From Malania oleifera (Eukaryota > Streptophyta > Magnoliopsida > Santalales > Ximeniaceae), in the NCBI RefSeq assembly GCF_029873635.1, contig NC_080422.1, positions 15,159,936-15,223,935 of the forward strand: a stretch of DNA of 64,000 bases, read 5' to 3'. The position numbers and the translations under genes are program-made. Of the stretch, positions 1 to 9,148 are shown piece after piece (position 1 is the stretch's first letter; the number at the start of each line of letters is the position of its first letter). Below the pieces are notes generated by a model. That model had not been told where the DNA came from and searched no databases. It worked only from the letters and a program-made list of their open reading frames with translations.

Positions 1-1349
1 TCACATCATCCTTTTTTAGTTGTTGCTATATCGAGATAGGCAAGAGACTTTTGGAACCCCATTGGCTCAAAGGGCAGTGAAACAAACAAATCCTGGTAAT
101 ATGACTATATAGCTAAATAATGGAAAATTACTCTATTTTCTCTCTTTGTGTTCAAATTTGACTTTTGAAATACGCTATACTAATATAAAACTCTTTTTAA
201 TTATTAATGGCAGCTGAATGGTGGATTCATTATGGCTTGTGTGCTCCTGAACTCCAAAGAATAGCAATTAGAGTTCTTAGCCAGACCACATCAGCTTTCG
301 AACTGTGAGCGTAATTGGAGCACCTTTAGCCTCATCCATACGAAACAAGAAATAGATTAAAGTACATGAGACTACAAAACTTGTTTTCGTACATTACAAC
401 ATGAGGTTAAAGTTAAGACGTACAATGAGAAGAAAGCCAACGAGAAATTGAAGAGGGTTTCAATCCTATCAATTTGGACTACATTTTCGAAGAAGATGAT
501 TCCGTTTAAGTCAATGGTTAGAGGAGAGAGAGACACCACTACTCGACGGTCAGGACAATTCAAATTGGTTAAATGAAGAGGTTGGTGGTACTACAGAAGG
601 AGGTGATCAACACCAATAAACGCGCATGATGATTCAAGTTCAAGCCCTGAACGTACACAAAGTGATGACAATCTTGGTTTGAGCCCACCAAGTGATGATG
701 ATGGGTAATAGTGGTGCTGGAGCTGGGGGTTGGGGGGGGGTGGCGAGTGGTGGTGGTGGAGGCGGCGGGTGTAGAATTATAATTATGGATATGATACAGG
801 GACATCATTTGGAAGGATATATATCCTTCTGATCCTTATGGACTACATGACATACCTGAAAATTATGGACTTGGGTATTCCTCCAAGGAACCAATCTTCA
901 CAACCCAGGGAGAAGGAGTGCTCGTGGGTACCCTAACGATTCTACTGAAGATTCATATGGTGTGGTTCGTAGTTTTGGCGAACTTTGGTTTAGATGGTTC
1001 ATCATCACAATCATATGGATCTCATCCAGCATATCCACATTATGCATCTCGTGACTCACATTTTTATCCCAGTGGATCAGGAATCTCAGGATCTAGTGAG
1101 TCTTCTTCTACACACTACCCAGAGCCAGCCCCTGCCCCAACTTATAGACATTATTCAGGAGAATTTTCATCACCAGTACATTTTCAAGAGCAACAACAAA
1201 ATGACGTAAACTTAGGTTCATTCAAACTATGTATTTCACAAGGATGGGGAGATAATTTCCCATCCCAATCCCAAGATACAGATGCAAATATGAAGACCCT
1301 CCACGTCATTCTTTTTGGTGGTGACATGTGTTATGTTACAAATTTGTAA
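1..1349 (+). pseudogene. hAT transposase, C-terminal part, broken
   Basis: C-terminal region of a plant hAT-family transposase; the rest lies left of the window. Bases 1-95 read QETFGTPLAQRAVKQTNP, then a clean GT-AG intron (96-213), then EWWIHYGLCAPELQRIAIRV, the start of the hAT dimerisation domain. One extra base near 288 shifts the frame before the conserved CERNWSTFSLIHTK block, so the domain is split over two frames. A run of G/H/S-rich and Pro-rich sequence follows, with an open stretch at 918-1349 that has the low-complexity tail usual in these proteins. Further stops lie near 420-840. Family assignment rests on the dimerisation motif and is firm; activity is excluded by the frameshift. 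Confidence 0.8.
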
Positions 1350-1824
1350 TATTGTATTCATGTATTTTCAACTATTTATTGATATTTGATATTAATCACT
1401 TTTAAATTCATGTAGTGTAATGTGTATATTGAGTATTAAGTCTATTGAGTATTGATTCATTTTTAGTAACTTTATGACTTTAATTAATTGATTCTTACAT
1501 TTCTACATCTTTTTACTCATTAAAGTAATGTAAACTATAAAAAAAATATGTTTTTTTTTGTAAACAGCGCACTAAAATTAATATAAAAATCATAATGCCT
1601 ATTAAAAAGCATTTGTAGGTTGAAAAAAAGCCTTCAAAATTCATTAAAAATCATGTATTAATGGATTTCATGCTTATTTTTTAATTTTGGCATGGTTGTG
1701 CATGCGTGAAAAAAATTCACGACCGTTACGCCCGCTTCCCGTTACGTAACACCCGCGTCTCCCGCGACCCGCGACACCCGCGACCGTTTCGCGACGTTAC
1801 CCGCGACCGCGATTTCGAACCATG
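1350..1824 (+). mobile_element. 3' terminal region of the hAT element with CpG-rich subterminal repeats
   Basis: AT-rich 3' flank of the transposase up to about 1700, then an abrupt CpG-rich block (1716-1824) with repeats of CCGCGAC, CGCGACC and CGTTACG. It ends at TTTCGAACCATG, where similarity to the gypsy A LTR starts. Arrays of short CpG repeats just inside the ends are typical of plant hAT elements and bind transposase. The left end is outside the window, so the terminal inverted repeat and 8-bp target duplication cannot be checked. Confidence 0.55.
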
Positions 1825-1825
1825 A

Positions 1826-3020
1826 TCTCACCTGGTGAAATTTTCCAAACAAGTAACCAAAACATCCATATAAACATAACCTATAGTTCTACCGAATCAA
1901 ATTCTAAAAATAACTTATATAAACAAATCCCCTTACCTGTTCCCAAATACCGAACACGACTCCAAACGGCTCGAAACGGCCACACGGATTCCTAAATCCT
2001 AAAACCAAAAGATCATACGTCAATATCACCCTATTTAGTACAAATCGACAAAAAAACCACCACCCCCCACCAACGTCACTAGGCTCGTTTTGACCCTACT
2101 CAACTTCAGGGATAAAACCCGGAAACGAAAATCCTCAAATCGAAAATTCTAATCCGTAGGACTTGTAGAGAATTCACCCGCTGATCCACGAGTAAAGTGG
2201 GATCGTTAATTCGGGGCAACGAGAACGCCTGAGATCTTAGAGAAGAGAGAGAGAGAGTGAGTGAATTCGCAGGTTTTTATAGAGAAGAAGAGAGATCGAG
2301 TCCTGGAGGGGAGTGATTGGGCGAGAGAGGTAGCAGAGAAGACAGGAGAACGTGATAGGAGGTTTGAGTCCTGTGTCGTTCGTCGGCCATTGGAGGGGTG
2401 GAGTTCTCTTCGTTCGTGAGATGGTGGGTCCCCGCTGAGTGGGGGAGAAGGGGGTGGGATTGCGATCGGGGCGGAGACGGCAGGGGGGATATGTGCGAGG
2501 TGAGAGGGGTGGCGTTGGGGCGAGGCAGAGGAGGAGAGGAGGGGTGCGTGTGGAGGATGGGGGGACTCGGAGTGGACCCGGAGGAGCCGTGGAGTCGAGT
2601 GAGGTCGAGTCGAGGAATCTGCGATGGAGCGTTTCGGGTGTGCGGTCGGGACGAGCGAGCTGGAGATTGGAGCGCAGGACGGAGAGGGGAGGGTCGAGAT
2701 TTGGGGGGAGGTACTGGGGAGGGGGGAGGGACTGAGTGGCGAGGGTGACGGAGAGGGGGTCCGGATGCCGAGATGGGAGCGAGCTGATATGGTGGAGGCG
2801 CCTGGGTGGGCGAGTCGAGAGAGTTGGTCGGCCGTCGCATAGAAGTTGGTAACACGAGGAGTGGGAGAGAGCAATTATGATACGTCTAAGGGCTGGTTAC
2901 GATGAGGAATAACTAACCCTTAAGTAATATAAAAATATCTAAAAAGATATTTATATATAAATATTTAAAAATATCTCCTCCAAGATTTTATTTTATTTTA
3001 TTTTTGTTCAAGTTACTACA
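1826..3020 (-). repeat. 3' LTR of gypsy A, truncated by the hAT insertion
   Basis: Aligns by eye with 8531-9148 of the right LTR (shared blocks: GGTGAAATTTTCCAAACA, CCGAACACGACTCCAAACGG, TAACCCTTAAGTAAT). It ends TTACTACA at 3020 immediately before the polypurine tract. It holds about 600 extra bases (roughly 2276-2870) that the right LTR lacks. The other two-thirds of the LTR, present at 7262-8530 on the right, are absent here because the hAT element begins. Confidence 0.85.
2276..2870. other. G-rich, stop-poor segment unique to the left LTR of gypsy A
   Basis: Strongly G/purine-rich on the + strand and almost free of stop codons in several frames on both strands, which yields spurious open frames. 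Runs at 2703-2730 (G6, G4, G6, G3 with short loops) fit a G-quadruplex pattern. The predicted peptides are Pro/Ser-rich or Gly/Arg-rich low complexity without any known domain. I read it as a compositional feature of the LTR, not a gene. Confidence 0.6.
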
Positions 3021-3040
3021 ATCTCCCCTCCTTATAAAAT
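3021..3040 (-). promoter_or_regulatory. Polypurine tract of gypsy A
   Basis: On the minus strand this reads TAAGGAGGGGAGAT directly before the LTR start TGTAGTAAC. It is the plus-strand DNA primer site used in reverse transcription. Element B has the same arrangement at 18871-18882. Confidence 0.85.
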
Positions 3041-3284
3041 TTCGTCCTCAAAATTTGCTAACTGTTTCTATCACATTGTCTGAACTCTAATTGCTCTGTC
3101 TCTAGGAAGAACCGACGACCACCCACATAGTAGCCTCGCCCAAATTTATTACCTGCCCTTACTTATGGAGGAGGAATACCATGGTTACACATAACGTCTC
3201 GAGAGATTACAAATACAAGCTCTCCCCGAGACCAAACAAACCACTTACTTACCACTCTACTTACCTGTCTAACTCTGAGCATCT

Positions 3285-3756
3285 CTGTATAACTGAAGAT
3301 ACTTCTGACGTATCTCTGACTCTAACTCCCATGAAGCTTCATTGGCTGCATGATTATGCCAAAGTACCTTCACAAGCTAGTACATAGCTCCAGTTCCTTA
3401 CAGCCTAGAATCTGAACCGATATTTCATCATATGCTAAAGTGTCCCCGCGCTCCAATGACTCATAGTTGATCACATATGAAGGATCAGGAACATACCTCC
3501 TAAGCATGGACACGTGAAACACGTCGTGAATCCTAGACAGTGCTGGGGCTAATGCTATCTTGTACGCCACCAGACCGACTCTCTCCAGAATCGTCCTCTT
3601 TATCTCCTCGTCGTTTGGAACACACAACCTCATGTCAAACCTCAATACACCATCATTAGAAATGTTAAAATCTGCAGCCAACCCCTTCTGCACTTTCTCT
3701 ACAACCCCCACTAACTCCTCACCATTGGCCTGCGTGGCTTTAATTCTCTCAAACAA
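3285..3756 (-). pseudogene. Gypsy A integrase remnant joined to chromodomain-like C terminus
   Basis: An open frame at 3370-3756 starts with the spacer before integrase (MFERIKATQANGEEL...) and reads KRTILE, which in element B leads into the HHCC zinc-binding domain. Here it passes straight into RVGLVAYKIALAP...FHVSMLRRYVPDPS, the region after the integrase core. The HHCC domain and the whole DDE core are gone, about 940 bases by comparison with B (17375-18316). A one-base frameshift near 3370 separates the chromodomain-like end VLWHNHAANEASWELE (about 3285-3365). The element could not integrate by itself. Confidence 0.85.
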
Positions 3757-3759
3757 TGT

Positions 3760-5304
3760 CTAGTGATTACCACCCACCAATTCTACGCCGGGACTTTCTA
3801 GATCCATTCTGATATGATGTTGATCTAACACCGCAAATACTAACGCATGCTCAGACTTCTGACTCAAAGCATCGGCTACCACGTTAGCCCTTCCTGGGTG
3901 ATACCTAATGGTGCAATCGTAGTCCTTGATCAGCTCAAGCCACCTACTCTGCCTCATATTCAACTCCTTCTGCGTGAAAAAGTATTTGAGGCTCTTATGG
4001 TTCGTGAAGATCTCACACTTTTCGCCGTACAAGTAGTGTCTCCAGATCTTCAACGCATACACCACTGCCGCCAACTCAAGATCATGTGTAGGGTAATTCT
4101 TCTCGTATTCCTTGAGTTGCCGAGAAGCATAAGCAATCACTTTCTCCTGTTGCATCAACACACATCCCAAACCCTTCAGAGATGCGTCGCTATATAATAC
4201 AAAACCATCGACCCCAAATGGAAGAGCAGTGATCAATCAGTGTTTCAACTCCTGGAAGCTCTACTCGCACTTATCGGTCTAGTCAAATTTCACATCCTTC
4301 CTCGTTAACCGTGTCAGAAGACCAAATAACTTAGAGAATCCTTCCACAAACCGATAATAATACCCTGCCAGTCCTAGGAAACTCTGAACCTCCTGCACGC
4401 TCTTCGGTTTCACCCAGTCAACCACTGCTTCAATCTTACCTGGATCAACTGAGATACCACCCCTTGACACAACATGGCCCAGAAATGCAGCCTGTTCCAA
4501 GCAAAACTCGCATTTCTTCAACTTAGCATACAACTTCCTTTCCCGCAATACCTGAAGCACCAACCTCAGATGGTTTTCATACTCTTCTGGACTCCTTAAG
4601 TATACCCGAATATCGTCGATAAACACCACCACAAATTGGTCCAAGTATTCATGGAAAATCCTATTCATTAGGTCCATAAATACCGTCGGAGCGTTAGTCA
4701 ACCCAAATGGCATGACTGGAAACTCGTAGTGGCCATATCTAATTCGAAAAACAGTCTTTACCACATCCTCATACTTAACCTTCACCTGATGATACCCTGA
4801 CCGTAGATCGATCTTAGAGAAGACCTTCGTTCCCTGCAGCTAGTCAAACAGATCATCTATACGAGGCAACGGGTATCTGTTCTTAACTGTTACCTTGTTA
4901 ATCTCACAGTAGTCAATGCACATCCTCATTGACCCGTCTTTCTTTTTCACGAACAACACTGGAGCTTCCTAAAGCGAAACATTGGGTCTGATAAAGCCTT
5001 TATCTAGTAGTTTCTGCAACTGCTCCTTCAACTCTTTAAGTTCTAGTGGAACCATCCACTATGGAGTTTTAGAAATCGGTACCTTTCCTGACAGCAATTC
5101 AATAGCGAACTCCACCTCACGATCATGAGGTAAACTGGGTAAGTCTTCCGGGAATACATCCGGGAATTCATTAACCACTCGGATATCCTCGAGCTTTAAC
5201 TCATCTTGCGGTGGCTCCTTTACACATGCTAGGTACCCTTGACACTCGTCCAAGAGTAACCTTTTTGTCTGTATTGCCGATAGAATCTGTGGCGCCGAGC
5301 GCAC
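3760..5304 (-). pseudogene. Gypsy A reverse transcriptase and RNase H
   Basis: Reverse transcriptase (about 5304-4280) and RNase H (4236-3760) of the Ty3 type. Visible motifs are [17 protein letters not shown], the finger/palm sequence [13 protein letters not shown], the catalytic FVVVFIDD, and [14 protein letters not shown]. RNase H keeps its first catalytic residue in [13 protein letters not shown] and has the DALSQKSE end. Internal stops occur near 5058 and elsewhere between 4785 and 5058, and the RT-RNase H junction near 4240-4278 is frameshifted. In a live element this would be one polyprotein with protease upstream and integrase downstream. Confidence 0.9.
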
Positions 5305-5328
5305 ACACGATCCCTCGAACTTATACTC

Positions 5329-5734
5329 CTATCCATCAGAAGGTCTGAACACTACCTCTTTTCGATTACAATCAATGACAGCAAAACTGGAGGATGACCA
5401 GTCCATCCCCAGAATAACATCAAACCCGTACATGTCGAATACTACTAGATTCACCGGTAGCGTCCTTCGCTGAATTTCTATAGGATAATCCCCCAACTTC
5501 TTCCTATATATCACCATACTCCCTGATGGTGTCGCCACGGACAATTCCGCATCCATCACTTGGGTTTCAACCCCACACAATTTCACAAAACTTGCAGATA
5601 TAAAGGAGTGGGTTGCTCCCAAATCCAAATAGGACAACGGCTTTATTCGAAAGCAATAACATGGTACTTGTCACCATGTCGCCCGCGTTCTCCGCATCGG
5701 CAAGGGTAAGCGAGTAAACTCTTGCTTGAGCCGT
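5329..5734 (-). pseudogene. Gypsy A aspartic protease
   Basis: Retropepsin-like protease. The active-site region reads DLGATHSFIS; the family motif is D-S/T-G, so the second residue is substituted. The downstream hallmark FDVILGMDW is intact, and the domain ends KEVVFRPSDG before the linker to RT. The upstream linker matches the VYSLT... region of element B. It would have cleaved the Gag-Pol polyprotein. Confidence 0.85.
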
Positions 5735-6916
5735 GTTTCTCTACAAATTTCCCCGGGGCTCCAGGTTACCTTCCCCGTACTGATTCAGTGCAGGCGTAGC
5801 ACTCATCGGAGCACAACAGACTCATGCCACATGGCCCTGTTCACCGCAACAGTGACAGTTACCCGTGAACAGCCGGCACTCACCCTCATCCCACCTATGG
5901 CACTTGGGACACCGTGCAAGAGATGAATCCCCCAGTGGACCCCGTGGTTCCACCTTATGTCGTTTACCAGCACCGTAGTTATTTGCACAACAGACTCATG
6001 CCACATGGCCCTGTTCGCCGCAACAGTGACAACTACCCGTGAACGGCTAGCACTCACCCTCATCCCACCTATGGCACCTGGGACACCATGCGCGAGATGA
6101 ATCCCCCTGTGGACCCCGTGGTTCCACCTCCTGTCGTTTACCAGCACCATAGTTATTCTTCTTCCACTGCCCCTGACGAGCACCAGTCAGAGAACCAGAA
6201 GGCGCTGGCCTCTTCTTCTGATCCTGGACTACCACTTCCTCCTGAAGACTAGCTTCAACCACGGTGGCTTTATCCACCAGTACAGCGAATTCGCGAATCT
6301 GCAGGATTGCCACCTGCTTACGGATATCCTTCCTCAGACCCTTCTCAAACCTCTGAGTCTTCTTATACTCGTTCGATATCAGGCACGGAGCAAAACGAGA
6401 TAGCTCGATGTACCTGGCCGCATATCTCTGCACCGTCAAGGTTCCCTGGGTCAGACTTGAGAACTCATTTGCCTTCGCGTCTCGAGTGGAAGCCGAGAAG
6501 TATCGCTTTAAAAATACTTGCTTGAAACAGCTCCACGTCATTTCTGATGGCCCGGTCCTCCGCTCCTCCAGCAAACTCACAACCGTCCACCATCTCTTAG
6601 CTTCACCTGCTAGCTGAAATGTAGCATAGAGAACCCTCTATTCATCTGTGCAATGCAGAACTTTCAATATCTTCTTTGTCTTCTGCACCCAGTTCTCAAC
6701 CACTATTGGGTCAGATCCTCCAGTGAATGTCGGAGAATGCATGCGAGTAAATTTCTCGATAGTGCAACCCGCAACAGTAGGTGGACGTTCCCGTCCCCTA
6801 ACACTCCGCCCAATCTCCCGCAAGACCTGCTCAGTCAAGCCTCGAGGCACGGCAGGAGACCCATCGCTCGAAGCCCCCTCTGAGCTACCGTCCAAGTTGT
6901 TATCCTTGGGTTCCAT
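5735..6916 (-). pseudogene. Gypsy A gag
   Basis: Capsid/nucleocapsid polyprotein. The start MEPKDNNLDG at 6916 is in the same relative place as MDPGGNSAH in element B. The capsid region includes AGEAKRWW and YAARYIELSRFAP. Frame breaks occur near 6640 (stop) and 6047. The nucleocapsid has a CCHC-type knuckle, CHCCGEQGHVA, preceded by CPRCHRWDEGEC, and this module is present twice in tandem. Both copies carry an in-frame TGA right after GHVA. Gag would package element RNA into virus-like particles. Confidence 0.88.
5811..6158 (-). repeat. 174-bp in-frame tandem duplication of the gag zinc-knuckle module
   Basis: Two adjacent near-identical units, 5811-5984 and 5985-6158, each starting GCACAACAGACTCATG on the + strand. 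The period is 174 bases, exactly 58 codons, so the frame is kept. Each encodes the CPRC/CPKC-HRWDEGEC and CHCCGEQGHVA motifs. Confidence 0.9.
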
Positions 6917-7246
6917 TCCGAAAATAGGATAAGAATATATTAGTATTCCTATGTCATAGCACAATTAACACAATCCTTGTAAAATAATCATGTTAACATC
7001 TAAACTCTTAGGTCCAGGTCTGTCGCACCGCACCAACACGAAAGCATCAATGGTTTGTTGTAGTTTTACTGAAATCGTCATTCCAGGAAAAACACAGAAC
7101 ACCATCAATGAATCCCCGTCTAGCTACAAGAAAACCCTCGACCTACTCTACCCATATCTCAATCTATCCATTCCTTACATTCCTATACTCTAGTATGTTC
7201 ACCTAATCAAGCCTAACCAAGTCTACAAAACCTAGCAACTTCGTTA

Positions 7247-7260
7247 GCTCTGATACAAAG
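7247..7260 (-). promoter_or_regulatory. Primer-binding site of gypsy A
   Basis: On the minus strand the LTR ends GGGGCGTGACA and is followed by CTTTGTATCAGAGC. This is one mismatch from TTGGTATCAGAGC, the initiator-tRNA-Met-complementary site common in plant gypsy elements and intact in element B. Confidence 0.8.
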
Positions 7261-7794
7261 CTGTCACGCCCCAAACCCCAAAAGTGGGCCCTAGGGTATG
7301 ATTTGAGAACCTAACCTGTATCTGTATCATACAAACATCCATGATACTAATAAATATGAGGGTCCAACCCAATAAGACTCGCGGATACCCTACTCACAAC
7401 CACTATTCACATGAATAACGCAGCAGAACATATTTCAACCTATTACATTCATTCATACCAGAGTACTAAGTCTGTCATAATACAAAACATCAACCCAAGG
7501 TTTCCAACATAATCCAAAATAACATCCCGGCTACAGTTCAATACTCACAACAGTACTTACAAAAACTAACAGAATACTACGCTCCAGAACCCTCTAAAAC
7601 ACTACCTGAAGGACCTGAAACAGATTTGTATAATTGGAGTGAGACACTTCTCAATAAGGAAGAATTAGGTTATATCAGTGTGTGGGCACATGAGTGTTAT
7701 TCCAATAAGAAACAAAGTACTTCGCATTTCTAGTATTTTCACAAATGGTTCCAGTATATTTCACAATCATCGGTATAATCCGGCAAACAAGCAT

Positions 7795-8260
7795 GTCATT
7801 ATTGACCCACGATATTGAACCGGCATTCCACAACCCTCGATATTATCCAGCAAACCGGCATGTCATTATTGACCCCACGGTATTGAACCGGCGTTTTAGT
7901 AACCATAATCCGGCAAACCAACATGTCATTATTGACCCACAGTATTGAACCGATATTCCACAACCCTCGATATTATCTGGCAAACCGGCACGTCATTATT
8001 GACCCCACGGTATTGAATCGGCGTTTTAGTAACCATAATCTAGCAAACTACCATGTCATTATTGACCCAAGGTATTAATCCGGCACAAATCTAGTGTTTT
8101 CACACTCTTCGGCATAAACCGGCAATTTACGACCATCGGTATTAATTTGGCATGCCTTACGACCCCACGATATTAATCCGGAATTTCTCGACCCCACGGA
8201 ATCAAACCGGCATGCCATTATTGACCCCATGGTAATGAAACCGGCATGTAAGTAACCACC
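7795..8260. repeat. Minisatellite inside the gypsy A LTR
   Basis: The core GTCATTATTGACCC recurs at about 7795, 7862, 7925, 7992 and 8055, alternating 67- and 63-bp spacings, with decayed units to about 8260. The two alternating unit types carry either CCACAACCCTCGATATTATC or GTTTTAGTAACCATAATC, so the real period is a 130-bp dimer. Most units carry a CCGGC or CGGTATT element. Confidence 0.85.
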
Positions 8261-9088
8261 ATTCCTGAAAACAGTTTGGAACTCCAGTTCCTATATACCA
8301 TTTCGAACACATCACAACTCAATCATCACAAAATATCCTCTCCTGCCACACCTATTTGGATAATTAAACAATCATATGATAATTGATCCGAAAATACAAT
8401 TTAACATAGAATAAAGGTATGGTCATCTCTATACTTTAGTTTTATTCAAATAAACGATTTTCCAAAAGAAATGGAGACGATATCCGAAACCCTAATTTTC
8501 TCAAAAACCACACACCTGAAAAACCAGCAATCTCACCCGGTGAAATTTTCCAAACAGGTAACCAAAACATCCGTATAAACATAACCTACAGTTCTACCAG
8601 ATCAGATTTTAAAAATAACTGATATAAACAAATCCCCTTACCTGTTCCCGAATACCGAACACGACTCCAAACGGCTAGAAACAGCCACACGGATTCCCAA
8701 ATCCTAAAACCAAAAGACCATACATCAATATCACCCTATTTAGTATAGATCTACAAGTCACTAGGCTCATTTCGACCCTTACCTCAACTTCGGGGTAAAA
8801 ACCCGAAAATCCTCAAATCGAGATCCTACTCCATAGGACTTGTAAAGATTCACCTGCTAATCCGCGTAGTAACGTTGGATCATTAATTCGGGCAACGAGC
8901 CGCCCGAGATCTCAGAGAGAGAGAGTGAATTCGCGGTTTAGAGAGAGAGAGTTATATATTAAACATAACTTAACCCTTAAGTAATCTAAAAATATCTCCT
9001 CCAAGATATTTATATATAAAGATCTAAAAATATTTCCTCCAAGATATTTCTATATAAATATTTAAAAATATCTCCTCCAATATATATA

Positions 9089-9100
9089 TAGTAACCTAAA

Positions 9101-9136
<36 letters not shown>

Positions 9137-9146
9137 TAGGTTACTA
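9089..9146. repeat. Perfect palindrome at the outer end of the gypsy A 5' LTR
   Basis: TAGTAACCTAAACAA (9089-9103) is the exact reverse complement of TTGTTTAGGTTACTA (9132-9146). They flank a run of TA repeats, which is itself self-complementary. The whole 58 bases can fold into one long hairpin whose arms include the LTR terminus. The left LTR ends with a T-rich sequence here and shows no such fold-back. Confidence 0.9.
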
Positions 9147-9148
9147 CA

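Larger units (their letters stand above)
1826..9148 (-). mobile_element. Ty3/gypsy LTR retrotransposon A (chromovirus-like), defective
   Basis: Minus-strand element: 5' LTR 7262-9148, primer-binding site, gag, protease, RT-RNase H, a remnant of integrase plus chromodomain, polypurine tract, and a left (3') LTR surviving as 1826-3020. The gene order and the C-terminal chromodomain-like tail (VLWHNHAANEASWELE) point to a plant chromovirus, Tekay/Del-like. It is dead: stops and frameshifts occur throughout and the integrase core is missing. The left LTR is cut by the hAT element at 1824/1826. The 5 bases after the right end are GAATC; the matching left target copy is not in the window. It is related to but distinct from element B. 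Confidence 0.9.
7262..9148 (-). repeat. 5' LTR of gypsy A (1887 bp)
   Basis: Bounded on the + strand by TGTCACGCCCC (7262) and TTACTACA (9148), so the minus strand has the TG...CA form. It abuts the primer-binding site at 7260 and shares 8531-9148 with the left LTR. It contains a minisatellite (7795-8260) and a palindromic AT-rich terminus (9089-9146). It would carry promoter and polyadenylation signals; no host gene is seen in it. Confidence 0.9.

Noticed and set aside
569-808. 79-codon minus-strand frame rich in His, Thr and Pro
   Set aside because: Antisense of the Gly-rich tail of the hAT pseudogene; low complexity.
2206-2874. Long overlapping open frames on both strands (up to 222 codons)
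   Set aside because: They lie inside a G-rich LTR block, are Pro/Ser- or Gly/Arg-rich low complexity, and lack any domain; the openness follows from composition.
7795-8260. Regularly spaced repeats considered as a CRISPR-like array
   Set aside because: This is a plant LTR; the units are tandem minisatellite copies with related, not unique, intervening sequence.
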